Shown here: positions 53,974 through 62,990 of the stretch, one piece after another | Position numbering within the stretch: the first letter of the stretch is position 1 | Layout of the letters: each line of letters begins with the position of its first letter | From: Cohnella sp. WQ 127256 | Lineage (GTDB): Bacteria > Bacillota > Bacilli > Paenibacillales > Paenibacillaceae | Assembly (NCBI RefSeq): GCF_024519285.1 | Contig: NZ_JAMZCY010000001.1 | Span: 1,612,001 to 1,676,000, forward strand | Direction: 5' to 3' | DNA: 64,000 bases | Program-made: the position numbers and the translations under genes | The notes under the pieces: generated by a model | Seen by the model: only the letters and a program-made list of their open reading frames with translations | The model's database searches: none | Told to the model about the DNA's origin: nothing

Positions 53974-56151
53974 TTACACCTTAACTGGCATTAACTGCTC
54001 CTCCGTGTGTTCTTTTGTTTTTCTCAAGAAGTAGATGAGGGTCAATGCCAGGAAGACGATCAAATAAGCAGCTAAACGGGCCACTTGATGCCACATGTCG
54101 CTGTAATCGCCGCTGTTGATGACATCCCTGAAGCCACGAATACTATAGGTCATCGGAAGCAAAGGATTCATCGCTTTAGCCCAGCCGGGAAGTAGTTCAA
54201 GCGGGAATGTTCCTGCACTTGAAGCTAGCTGGAAGATCATAAGTAACAGCACGACAAACCGCCCGGGTAAATCCAACCATGTCACAATTGCCTGAATAAT
54301 AAACATAAAGGTGAAGCCCACCAGCACCGTATACATATAGAACAGGGGGATACTCTGGACCTTCATCCCGAGTAGAAACACAAGAATCGTAACCGCAACT
54401 AGCGATTGAGCCAAACTGATTAAACCAAAGGTTAACGTTTTACTTATAAAGAGTGGAATTCCCCTTGCCCCATCGACAATCGTGCTGCGAGCCGAAACAA
54501 TCGTCGTAAACACGAGAGCCCCTGCAAATAAAGCCATGGAAATAAAGTAAGGTGCAATGCCGTTCCCATACAGCGACACTTTTCGCTCATTATTCGAAAC
54601 GATCGTAACAGGCTGTGCGAGCATGCTTATCATCTCATCATTGGCTTTCACAGAAGACTTCTCTGCGGCGTCTTTTAATTTGCTAGCCAGTTCATGAGTC
54701 CCATCGACCAGCTTAACAACACCATCCACTAGCGGTACTGCACCACTGTTTAATTGTGTCGCTCCATTCGCTACCTTCTTGATCCCATCTGCCATTTGCC
54801 CCACGCCGGTATGTAGCTGCGAAGCTCCTCCATTGACTTGACTAGCTCCTTGAGCTAGCTTGCTACTGCCGCTCACGATCTGAGTAAAGCTGGTATTAAA
54901 TTGCTTTAAGCCTGTCGTTAGTTGCTTCTGACCCGCTTGTAAATCTGACACCCCTTGAAATAACTGACTTTGGCCTGAGCTTAAGGCTTGACTGCCTGCC
55001 TGTAATTTCTGTTGCCCTGTAACAACAGCTTTACTGCCCGTTAGTAGTTTTTTTTGCCCCGTTAACAATGCCTTGGTTCCCTTCGACACTTCTTGGCTAG
55101 CCGCTAACAGCTTCTGTAATTCTGGATCAGCAGCGAGATCGGCATTGGAATCCATCACTTTTTTCAAGCCTGCTGCAACCTGAGCGCTTCCAGTGGATAG
55201 CCCGTCGTTTGCCGAAACAGATGCTTCTAACCCGCTTTGAAGCTGCTCCAAGCCTGATACCGAGCTCTTTAGACCTGCAGTTAATTGGTCCGCCCCCTCT
55301 TTGGTAGATTGTATCCCAGAGCGCAAAACCGTTGACCCTTGCTCCGCCTTCAATGCCCCCTCCTGAAGCTTTAACCCCGCTGCTGACAGCTTCTGAGCTC
55401 CCGCTGATAAATCAGATGCCGCAGATTTCACTTGCGAAGCTCCTGATCCTACCTTAGTTGCACCATCCAAAAGCAAACTAACCTTGCTATTGATTTGATT
55501 AGCCCCACTTGCGAGATCACTAATGCCTCCCTTAAGCTTGGTAACTCCATCTCCTAGCTGGATAGCCCCCTTGTTCAAGTCCAACGCCCCATCACTTGCC
55601 GTGCTTAACCCGCTAGATAACGCTTCGAATTGCTTATAGATACTGCGGGAATAGGTTTCCGTCATATTTTGTGAAAGCTTATCCTTTAGCTCCCTAGTTG
55701 CATTCTCACTGATCTGCCCAGCCACGTAGTTATAATAACTATTCGATTCAAAAATAATTTCCGCTTGCTTTGGATGCTCACTTGTCAATGAAGCCGCTTC
55801 CTCTGAGAAGTTAACCGGAATGGTGAGTGATGCATAGTAATGGTTGCCCTTCATCCCTTGCTCCGCTTCATCTGCACTGACGAAATCCCATTCGAAACTG
55901 GTATTTTTTTTCAATTCCTCCACGAATTCTTGACCAACATTCAACGCTTTACCATCAGCGGTTGCACCTTGATCCAGGTTCACCACTGCAACTGGAAGAG
56001 AGCTCAGTTGGCCATACGGATCCCACGCCCCCTTGATCAAGAAACCGCTATATAACGAGGGAATTAAAGCAACCGCGACAAAGGAGATCACAAGCATCGG
56101 TTGCTTGACAAAAGAGTTAAAGGCTTGCTTAAACACTTGAAATGGCTGCAT
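53974..56151 (-). CDS. YhgE/Pip-family membrane protein with long repeat region
   Basis: A 725-residue protein. N-terminal helix (about 20-42), then the YhgE domain (PVAVVNLDQGATADGKALNVG). A long extracellular region (about 165-505) follows in which LxxG-type units recur (GASQVNGGASQLHTG, LQAGQKQLTTGL), predicted to be coiled or helical. Then come five or six C-terminal helices of the ABC-2 type. YhgE/Pip proteins are linked to phage receptors and type VII secretion. The ribosome-binding site GGAGGT is strong. It follows the VanW gene by 17 bases. Confidence 0.9.
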   Translation of the reverse strand: MQPFQVFKQAFNSFVKQPMLVISFVAVALIPSLYSGFLIKGAWDPYGQLSSLPVAVVNLDQGATADGKALNVGQEFVEELKKNTSFEWDFVSADEAEQGMKGNHYYASLTIPVNFSEEAASLTSEHPKQAEIIFESNSYYNYVAGQISENATRELKDKLSQNMTETYSRSIYKQFEALSSGLSTASDGALDLNKGAIQLGDGVTKLKGGISDLASGANQINSKVSLLLDGATKVGSGASQVKSAASDLSAGAQKLSAAGLKLQEGALKAEQGSTVLRSGIQSTKEGADQLTAGLKSSVSGLEQLQSGLEASVSANDGLSTGSAQVAAGLKKVMDSNADLAADPELQKLLAASQEVSKGTKALLTGQKKLLTGSKAVVTGQQKLQAGSQALSSGQSQLFQGVSDLQAGQKQLTTGLKQFNTSFTQIVSGSSKLAQGASQVNGGASQLHTGVGQMADGIKKVANGATQLNSGAVPLVDGVVKLVDGTHELASKLKDAAEKSSVKANDEMISMLAQPVTIVSNNERKVSLYGNGIAPYFISMALFAGALVFTTIVSARSTIVDGARGIPLFISKTLTFGLISLAQSLVAVTILVFLLGMKVQSIPLFYMYTVLVGFTFMFIIQAIVTWLDLPGRFVVLLLMIFQLASSAGTFPLELLPGWAKAMNPLLPMTYSIRGFRDVINSGDYSDMWHQVARLAAYLIVFLALTLIYFLRKTKEHTEEQLMPVKV

Positions 56152-56168
56152 ATCGTACCTCCACCGAT

Positions 56169-57098
56169 CTAATGAATTCGATTAACATTCTGGTCTGCAG
56201 GAACCTCTTCAGGTAATCGTTTCGATGCGCTTGGAACGCCACGTTGCTTGACATGAACCTCGTCTGAGGTATAAATGATAATGGTCACTTGGCCGCCATA
56301 TACAACACTCCGAATAAGGATCGGTTGGTCGTACTTGTTCTGAAAAACAAAGTCAGGACCGTACCAGCTTACAGTGGCATCGCGTCCAGGAGGGACATAG
56401 GGAACACTTCTGCTATGGGAGTAGCGCTTGATGATCTGAAGCCCGGCCCTGTCGACTGCATTAAACAGTGTCGATGAGATTTGGCATATCCCACCACCAA
56501 TCCCCTCAGCCACTTCCCCCTTCACGATGACTTTTGCTCGTAAATAACCTTTGCTCGTTGTACGTTCACCAACAATCCCATTAAACGAGAAGGATTCTCC
56601 GGGAAACACATATTGATTGTTGATCGCTTGGGCAGCGAGGTTAATATTTTTCGAGCGGTTCTTATTGCGAGAATTAAAGTAAGTCGTATATTGACCAATC
56701 TTCTTTTCCCTAATCGAAGTAAGAAGCTCACTATCTACCTTCGGATGAATGATTTGCTGTGGAGCCTCTATGTTAGAGGCTGTCCCCTCGACTATAAATT
56801 TGTAAACCTGATCCATGAATGCGCGACGATCCAACTCGCTCCCCATTTGCTCAGGTATGATTCCCTCATATTCGTTAAGACCCGCATTGATTGGAGCATG
56901 ATAGAGGCGCCCATACACCTCATCGATGAGCTTATTTAGCTTAGTTTCATTGGTGAACGGCAAGCCCACATATGGAAGTATGTAATCGGAACGCTTTATG
57001 TTGACTATGGGTTGACCCTGCTCCGCAATGACTAGGCTATCTGGATGAAAAGCTTGTTGAATTAACATAACGATACTGACGATCCAATTCAGTCCCAA
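56169..57098 (-). CDS. VanW-family surface protein
   Basis: A 309-residue protein with an N-terminal hydrophobic segment and a VanW domain (about 150-275): NLAAQAINNQYVFPGESFSFNGIVGERTTSKGYLRAKVIVKGEVAEGIGGGICQISSTLFNAV. VanW domains are common in Gram-positive envelope proteins; their biochemical role is unclear. The start is TTG, supported by GGAGGT eight bases upstream. It is co-oriented with yhgE and likely in its operon. Confidence 0.88.
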   Translation of the reverse strand: MGLNWIVSIVMLIQQAFHPDSLVIAEQGQPIVNIKRSDYILPYVGLPFTNETKLNKLIDEVYGRLYHAPINAGLNEYEGIIPEQMGSELDRRAFMDQVYKFIVEGTASNIEAPQQIIHPKVDSELLTSIREKKIGQYTTYFNSRNKNRSKNINLAAQAINNQYVFPGESFSFNGIVGERTTSKGYLRAKVIVKGEVAEGIGGGICQISSTLFNAVDRAGLQIIKRYSHSRSVPYVPPGRDATVSWYGPDFVFQNKYDQPILIRSVVYGGQVTIIIYTSDEVHVKQRGVPSASKRLPEEVPADQNVNRIH

Positions 57099-57222
57099 AA
57101 GTCCTGACCTCCATTCATGAATGGTTCATAATAAGTCCAACAAACTATAATATCCCCCAATTCATTACATAATTATTTGTCTCGTTGCCGAGAATAAAAT
57201 AACTGAAATGGAGGGAAACAGG

Positions 57223-58407
57223 ATGAAACAATTCAAAAAGGGAATAGCTCTGCTCATGGCGCTAACGATCTTTTCCATACTTCTGCAGCCAAGTTTCCCC
57301 GTCATCGCCGCTAAACCCGCTGAAGCATCCCCCACGTCCCAATTAACTATCTTGGTTCGCTCTAGCCAAACTGCCTTGATGTTCAGTAAGCTCGAAATCT
57401 CCAATCCGAAAATCACCAAAGCAATACTCAATGCCAAAAAGGAAGCCACTAACGAAGCTTCCTTGTTTACAGATATAGAGGTTTCTTTCATGCACGGTCA
57501 ACAACTATCACATTATCGCATGGAAAAGTCGGGAGAACTATGGGATGAGGCAGCCTCTCAATCACTAATTGTCCCCCCAGCAATTACGGAATCCTTACTG
57601 AAATACACAGAGGCTTTGCGTAAGAGTCACTATGGGAAGCTGACAAAATGGGAAGATGCTAGGCGCTTAGTCGCTCGTAAAAGCATCTTTTCCATAACCG
57701 ATTTGGAAACCGGTCTTTCCTTCAAGGTTCAACGCCGCGCGGGGAGTAGTCATGCAGATGTGCAGCCGATTACGAAAGAGGATTCGAAAATCATGTCACA
57801 AATATATGGTGGGCATTGGAGCTGGAAACGCAAAGCGATTCTTGTTCAATCTGGTGGAAAACGGATTGCTGCATCGATGAATGGCATGCCACATGGCGGA
57901 GATGGCATTCCGGATAATGGTTTCTCGGGTCATTTCTGCGTCCATTTCTTAGATAGCACATCCCATCGATCCACAGCCCCCGATCCCGCACACCAATTGA
58001 TGGTTTATAAAGCGACGGGAAATCTCAGACCTTATCTCGATTCTGCTTCCCCAATGCTCTTGGCGGAGAGCTTCATTGAGGCGATGAATCAACAGGATGT
58101 GGAAATGCTACAGCAAATTGCAAATGGCATGACAAAAGAGAGACTCTCCTATTTCGTCACCGAATTGGGGTCTCTCTCATCCATTCGAATTCATCTCCCT
58201 AAGAAGTTAAAGCAAATCAATCCTTCAGGGTGGAATGAAAGCTTAACGACAGACCTTAACTTGCCCATTAAGGTTCATAAGAACAGTCAACCGGATCGAA
58301 ATACGCATTACAGGTTTATTTTCAAGCGTGAATCTAACAAGTCACCTTGGAATATTGATGACTTAGAAACAAAAGGTGCAACGAATCACTCCAGCTTAAT
58401 TCCATAA
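57223..58407 (+). CDS. Secreted uncharacterised protein with HG...GHxCxH module
   Basis: A 394-residue secreted protein with a signal peptide (about 1-30, ending VIAA). A conserved-looking core spans about 175-245: SHADVQPITKEDSKIM, WSWKRKAILV, IAASMNGMPHGG and NGFSGHFCVHFLDS. The HG (224-225) plus GHxCxH (236-241) pattern recalls the catalytic His and Cys of L,D-transpeptidases, but the spacing differs, so this is only a suggestion. ATG at 57223 has GGAGGG upstream. The 3' end overlaps the convergent propeller gene by 22 bases. Confidence 0.7.
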   Translation: MKQFKKGIALLMALTIFSILLQPSFPVIAAKPAEASPTSQLTILVRSSQTALMFSKLEISNPKITKAILNAKKEATNEASLFTDIEVSFMHGQQLSHYRMEKSGELWDEAASQSLIVPPAITESLLKYTEALRKSHYGKLTKWEDARRLVARKSIFSITDLETGLSFKVQRRAGSSHADVQPITKEDSKIMSQIYGGHWSWKRKAILVQSGGKRIAASMNGMPHGGDGIPDNGFSGHFCVHFLDSTSHRSTAPDPAHQLMVYKATGNLRPYLDSASPMLLAESFIEAMNQQDVEMLQQIANGMTKERLSYFVTELGSLSSIRIHLPKKLKQINPSGWNESLTTDLNLPIKVHKNSQPDRNTHYRFIFKRESNKSPWNIDDLETKGATNHSSLIP

Positions 58408-59876
58408 ATTTTACCACCGCGAGAAGCCACGACAGCATAATTGTTAAATATCGCAGGGGATGATTCAATGTTAGTTCCAATGTTCAAGCTCCCCAACACT
58501 TTTCCATTACTCGCTGAAATAACAGAGACACTGCCTACAGAATTTGCCTGGATGAGATAGGCTTTGCCCGTGTTATCATATACGTCCACAGGAGATGACC
58601 ACGCATAATTCGCCATCGGAAGTGTCCAAACTTCCTTTCCTGTCGCCTTATCTAATGCCACCATTAACCCTCCGCTGAAGGTGCCAACCCTTGCAATCGT
58701 AAAAATAACGAGCTTTGCGATTTCCTTCTTACCCATTACGGGTGTCGCCAATAATCCACCATTCACAGGATGTTCGCCCAATAAGGAAAAGCTCGCGTAT
58801 TTGTTCTGCCAAACAATCGCGCCCGTTAATCCATTGATTTTCCGTATGAAGGAGTTGCCTTTCGTACCTTGCTTGTCTACTTCAGTTCCGGTATATAAAT
58901 AGGGTACGCCGCCTTCCGTTTCAAGTACAATAGTCGCATCCGTGTCGTCAACAGGTGAAAGCGCCCATTCCGAAGAGTACGTCTTTAAGTTCAATGCTTG
59001 TATACTGCCGCCATTGTCCGCGAAATAGGCTAGGTCTTTATGAATAGCTAAGGAATTCTCAATACCTTGATATTTGTTGCCGGAGATTTTATAACGGTAC
59101 TTGCTAATAACAGGATCAATCTTGATCGATTTGCGGGCTGGATCGAAGACGGTATTCAGCTTCAAATGATAGACGATTCCATTCTCACCACCGACAATTA
59201 GCGTGTCATTCAACCGATTAAACATCGCCGAGCTGTCGAAAGCCCCCCACGTCCGATACGCAAATGGATCCTTACCGTTCACACGAAGAAGTCTCTTCTG
59301 ATCTGTTAAGCTATATAGATTAAATCCAATCGTACCATTCTCAGGAATCCCTTCTCCCACGTATAAGAGAGGGTATCCTCGAGCATCAACCGATACACTC
59401 CCTTTAATAGGATTTCCGACCTTAATTGGGCTACGTGTTTCCTCTCCGGTTTCCAATTCCATAAAGTACACATAACCATCGAGTGAAGCGTAGATCACTT
59501 CCGTAAAATCAGGCTTCGTGAGAAATTTTGCTTTGACATTCATCGTTCGTAGCACTTCAGGAGCCCACTTTACGATAGCGGGTTGTCCGGTCCAGCCTGC
59601 ACCGCCGCCCCACGAGCTCGACTTTGTTTTTTTCTCCCAAACAATCTTTGGCTTAAACGTCTTCATATCTGTCGTTCCATAGGAGGGCGCGCTACGTTCG
59701 TTCGTACCTCGAAAGGTCAGTATCCCTTCTACTTCGGTATAGGGTTCAGGGAATGTCTGTGGCTCAGTCGGCATTGACTTCCACTGATTGGAAATAAGAC
59801 TTCCGGCTTGGGCGATTTCCTGGTACAAACAGACTAAAATGAGTGCTAGAATAAGAGTCTTTATTCCACGGGACAT
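58386..59876 (-). CDS. Secreted PQQ-like beta-propeller protein
   Basis: A 496-residue protein with a signal peptide (about 1-24) and PQQ-type propeller blades: EVIYASLDGYVYFMELETGEETRSPIKVG, LIVGGENGIVYHLKL, LAYFADNGGSIQALNLKTYSSEWAL, LMVALDKATGKEVWTLP and SVSVISASNGKVLGSLNIG. No dehydrogenase active-site residues were recognised, so it may be a binding scaffold (BamB-like fold) at the cell surface. A similar start is used in many Paenibacillaceae proteins. The upstream 59877-60034 gap shows no convincing promoter. Confidence 0.8.
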   Translation of the reverse strand: MSRGIKTLILALILVCLYQEIAQAGSLISNQWKSMPTEPQTFPEPYTEVEGILTFRGTNERSAPSYGTTDMKTFKPKIVWEKKTKSSSWGGGAGWTGQPAIVKWAPEVLRTMNVKAKFLTKPDFTEVIYASLDGYVYFMELETGEETRSPIKVGNPIKGSVSVDARGYPLLYVGEGIPENGTIGFNLYSLTDQKRLLRVNGKDPFAYRTWGAFDSSAMFNRLNDTLIVGGENGIVYHLKLNTVFDPARKSIKIDPVISKYRYKISGNKYQGIENSLAIHKDLAYFADNGGSIQALNLKTYSSEWALSPVDDTDATIVLETEGGVPYLYTGTEVDKQGTKGNSFIRKINGLTGAIVWQNKYASFSLLGEHPVNGGLLATPVMGKKEIAKLVIFTIARVGTFSGGLMVALDKATGKEVWTLPMANYAWSSPVDVYDNTGKAYLIQANSVGSVSVISASNGKVLGSLNIGTNIESSPAIFNNYAVVASRGGKIYGIKLE

Positions 59877-60034
59877 CTCTATTAATTCCCTCCACCTTCA
59901 GGATAAATAGATTGTACCCACTAGGTTTAGAGAAGCTTGTCAAACGATCAGCGAGTATTACAGGAATATTTGTCACATCTACAGATATCCCATCGGAACC
60001 CCTCATTTTACAGGAGATACCTCTTAAACCGCAC

Positions 60035-60058
60035 AAAAATACCGCCTCTCGGCGGTAT
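60035..60058 (-). terminator. Terminator after the KamA-family gene
   Basis: On the minus strand ATACCGCC and GGCGGTAT arms with a four-base loop, followed by TTTTTG. Confidence 0.9.
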
Positions 60059-60090
60059 TCGTGATCTAACATATTCGGAAGTTAGGCTTA

Positions 60091-61272
60091 TTAAAGAGCA
60101 GCTACTTTTTTCGTCCTCCCTTGAGGAAGCTCTGGCAGCTCGTTCACAGAAACAACAGCATCCGTCTTTTTCTTTGGCTTCTTCCAGTGGTTCTCACTTC
60201 CTGGCAGATCGTCAAACCAAGATGCATGGTCAGGACAATCCAGTATCATAAATTTTCCATATTGATCCTCTCTGGACTGATGATACTTCAAATAGGCTTT
60301 CCCATTTTCAATCGCAAGGATTTCGATTTTCCCTGACGTATGACTCATAGAAAGTCGAACACGTTTGCCCAGTCCAGATGTTCGAGCTTTCGCCTGCTCC
60401 ACGAGTTCATAAACCTTGGCTAGAGGTAATACAAAATCACCATTACCTGCGACAGGCCGATTTATGAAAAAATAGTATGGTGTCACACCTGCCCAAGATA
60501 ATCTGTCCAGAAGATCGCCGAGAACTTTAGGATCATCATTAATGCCTTTTAGCACAGGGGTTTGGTTAACAACAATTGCCCCCGCATCATGAAGGGCTTG
60601 AAAGCCTCGGATGGCTTCCGGAGTAATTTCCCTTGGATGATTGATGTGCGCCATCACATATATTCTTTTCTCAGCGCTAGAGAACTCCCGGATCGCTTCA
60701 AGTAAATGCTCGTCTTCATAAATTCGCATAGGGTTAAACACGGGAATCTTAGAGCCCAAGCGAATGATTTTAACATGATCGATTTCCCGTAATCTATGCA
60801 AAATTGCACGCAGTTTAGATGTGGCAAGGATCAAGCTATCTCCTCCCGTGAGGAGTACGTTGCTGATTTCCGGATGTGCCGCAATATATTGCAATCCCGG
60901 TTCAATGTCCGAGGTCGCTTCATATACGTCATTGCGGAAGAGCCGTTTGCGGAAGCAGTACCTACAGTAGGCTCCACACACTTCGGAGACAATTAGGAGT
61001 GCCGTGGATTGATACTTATGCTGACATCCCTTAACCACATAATTCGTATCTTCATCTGATGCATCCCATCTGCCGTATTCCTGCAATTCTTCCTCGTTTG
61101 GGATGACTAGCTTGCGGATCGGATCATTTGGATCATTCCAATCAATGAGATTCAAATAATACTCATTGACACGAAACACAAATTTCTCCGTAATTTGCTT
61201 CAGCTTTTCACGTTGCTCCTCGGGTATGCGAGTGATTTTTCCGATATCGGTAATATACTTGGGTTGCGGCAT
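60091..61272 (-). CDS. KamA-family radical SAM 2,3-aminomutase under c-di-AMP control
   Basis: A 393-residue radical SAM enzyme: CGAYCRYC (Cys99, 103, 106) binds the 4Fe-4S cluster, TGGD (142-145) and RLGSKIPVFNP follow, and Lys315 in HTSGK takes the place of the PLP lysine. KamA enzymes move the alpha-amino group to the beta carbon. The two lysine-binding Asp of clostridial KamA (293, 330) align with Arg272 and a Ser near 308, so lysine is an unlikely substrate. An acidic substrate such as glutamate (as in glutamate 2,3-aminomutase) fits better. The ribosome-binding site is GAGGAGG. No acetyltransferase partner (ablB/yodP) is adjacent. Confidence 0.85.
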   Translation of the reverse strand: MPQPKYITDIGKITRIPEEQREKLKQITEKFVFRVNEYYLNLIDWNDPNDPIRKLVIPNEEELQEYGRWDASDEDTNYVVKGCQHKYQSTALLIVSEVCGAYCRYCFRKRLFRNDVYEATSDIEPGLQYIAAHPEISNVLLTGGDSLILATSKLRAILHRLREIDHVKIIRLGSKIPVFNPMRIYEDEHLLEAIREFSSAEKRIYVMAHINHPREITPEAIRGFQALHDAGAIVVNQTPVLKGINDDPKVLGDLLDRLSWAGVTPYYFFINRPVAGNGDFVLPLAKVYELVEQAKARTSGLGKRVRLSMSHTSGKIEILAIENGKAYLKYHQSREDQYGKFMILDCPDHASWFDDLPGSENHWKKPKKKTDAVVSVNELPELPQGRTKKVAAL

Positions 61273-61363
61273 TCCATTTCCTCCTCAAGGTATATTCATT
61301 CGAATTCGAGAACGAATCCATTCCAATCCCCCATAACTCCCCCTTCTTATTTGAAGTCAAAAA

Positions 61364-61404
61364 GACCCTACGAGCAGAAGACCATCCCTTCTGCTTGTAG
61401 GGTC
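61364..61404 (-). terminator. Second leader terminator upstream of the KamA-family gene
   Basis: A 17-bp stem (one G-U pair) with a seven-base loop, followed by TTTTTG on the minus strand. It begins with GACCC and could also be opened by the aptamer's GGGTC segment. Confidence 0.75.
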
Positions 61405-61414
61405 AAAAGAAAAC

Positions 61415-61435
61415 AAAAAAAGACCCCAACGGGTC
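61415..61435 (-). terminator. First leader terminator of the c-di-AMP riboswitch
   Basis: On the minus strand GACCC-GTTG-GGGTC is followed by TTTTTTTG. Its 5' arm GACCC is complementary to GGGTC at the 3' edge of the aptamer (61473-61469). Confidence 0.7.
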
Positions 61436-61473
61436 ATAGAATGAGCAGATATCTGCACATAACAGTCCGACCC

Positions 61474-61586
61474 ATCCATTGCTGACGAGGTTAGCTGTCG
61501 GACTCGGGATAGATGGTTCCCTACATTCAATATGAATGATTCGCCCCAGAAAAGTGGTTCCCCCGCTTTCCAGCCTTAGCTGGAAA
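61474..61586 (-). promoter_or_regulatory. c-di-AMP riboswitch (ydaO/yuaA type), second copy
   Basis: Minus strand, same ordered blocks as the copy at 13621-13732: GAAAGCGGGGGAACC, GGGGCGAATCATTC, GTAGGGA...CCCGAGTCCG, CAGCTAACCTCGTCAGC. GGGTCGG follows as the likely antiterminator strand. It controls the KamA-family gene. Confidence 0.9.
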
Positions 61587-61600
61587 CTAAGCATAGGGCT

Positions 61601-61629
61601 ACTATAGCCCAATCAAAAATATATGTCAA
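61601..61629 (-). promoter_or_regulatory. Promoter of the KamA-family riboswitch transcript
   Basis: -35 TTGACA (61629-61624), a 17-base spacer and -10 TATAGT (61606-61601). Confidence 0.8.
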
Positions 61630-61752
61630 TACTTGCATATTGTGAAGGACAACTGGAAACCGTTATTAACAAAGACGACAATTCAATGTTCCAAACATTG
61701 TTCTCCCTATTCGAAGTCGGGTAAAATAGAAAATAGCAAAGGGGGAAATTTC

Positions 61753-62907
61753 GTGGAGCCTGCAAGTAAGTGGTCCGATCGCTTTAAATGGATGTTGCTT
61801 AATCAGAAAGTCATCTTATTCCTAGTCGTCATTTTACTCATAAGCTTAAACATCTGGGTACTCGACAAAATTTCTTATGTCTTCCATCCATTCATTGTCA
61901 TTATGGAAACAGTCTTTCTTCCTTTCCTCCTAACCGGGGTTGCCTACTACTTATTAAATCCGATTGTGGAATACTTCGAAACCCGTAAAGTTCGCCGCAT
62001 CTATTCCATTATCGTTCTGTACCTCATTATTATTTCCGTCATCACGGTAGTCGTCATGAAAATCGTCCCTTTACTCAGCGAGCAGATCACCAGCTTTATT
62101 GGACAGTTTCCTACCTATAGTAAAGATGCACAGTTGAAGTTCGAAGAGCTGATCGGGAATACATATTTCAATCAAATCCAAGACACTCTAGGATTTGATT
62201 CAGAGAAGATAGTGAATGATTTCTCCGGTCGTGCTGCCGATCTCATGAACAATGCTTGGTCCGGCATCGGGAGCTTGGTTGGCAAGATCACAGAAACTAT
62301 TCTGGCCATTATTACGGTGCCTTTCATCCTCTTCTATTTACTGAAGGATCGGAAGAAGCTGACTCCATTCGTGCTGAGCTTTGTTCCGACCAAGCTGCGT
62401 GAGCGCTCATTCAACGTCTTGCTGGAGATGAACCACCAGATCAGCTCCTATATACGTGGGCAGATCATCATCAGCTTCTGTATCGGTGCATTGCTGTATA
62501 TCGGCTACATCATAATCGGTTTGGACTATTCCCTTGTACTAGCTGTTATCGCCGCTTGTACGAGCATAGTCCCTTACCTAGGTCCAGTTATAGCAATTAC
62601 ACCTGCACTAATCGTAGCAATGGTAACTTCCCCTGTGATGCTGCTCAAGATGATTATCATATGGACAATCGTTCAGTTCATTGAAGGTAAATTCATCTCC
62701 CCACAGATCATGGGTAAAACGATGCATGTTCATCCGATCACGATTATTTTCGTCATCATTGGAGCTGGCAACTTGTTCGGTATGATCGGGATTATTTTAG
62801 CTGTTCCGGGATATGCCATCCTGAAGGTTATTACTACACACTTGTTCCGTTGGTTCAAAAAGCAGACAGGCCTTTACGATCCAGACCCGATTGAACCTAA
62901 ATCTTAA
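61753..62907 (+). CDS. AI-2E (PerM/YdiK)-family transporter
   Basis: A 384-residue membrane protein with about seven or eight helices, including the family's long outer loop and IVPYLGPVIAITPALIVAM, LKMIIIWTIVQFIEGKFISPQIMG, HPITIIFVIIGAGNLFGMIGIILAVPGYAI. Some family members are reported to act as sodium/proton antiporters or AI-2 exporters, so the substrate is open. The GTG at 61753 follows GGGGGAAA; the longer frame to 61633 reads back toward the divergent promoter. Divergent from the c-di-AMP-controlled gene. Confidence 0.88.
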   Translation: MEPASKWSDRFKWMLLNQKVILFLVVILLISLNIWVLDKISYVFHPFIVIMETVFLPFLLTGVAYYLLNPIVEYFETRKVRRIYSIIVLYLIIISVITVVVMKIVPLLSEQITSFIGQFPTYSKDAQLKFEELIGNTYFNQIQDTLGFDSEKIVNDFSGRAADLMNNAWSGIGSLVGKITETILAIITVPFILFYLLKDRKKLTPFVLSFVPTKLRERSFNVLLEMNHQISSYIRGQIIISFCIGALLYIGYIIIGLDYSLVLAVIAACTSIVPYLGPVIAITPALIVAMVTSPVMLLKMIIIWTIVQFIEGKFISPQIMGKTMHVHPITIIFVIIGAGNLFGMIGIILAVPGYAILKVITTHLFRWFKKQTGLYDPDPIEPKS

Positions 62908-62941
62908 GATGTGTACGCGTTGAGTAAGAGCTGGGACTAAT

Positions 62942-62970
62942 AAAAGCCGATCCTATTAGGGTCGGCTTTT
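62942..62970 (+). terminator. Terminator after the AI-2E transporter
   Basis: AAAAGCCGA and TCGGCTTTT arms around a CCTATTAGG-type inner stem, followed by GTTTG. Confidence 0.88.
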
Positions 62971-62990
62971 GTTTGGGATGAGTTACAAGC

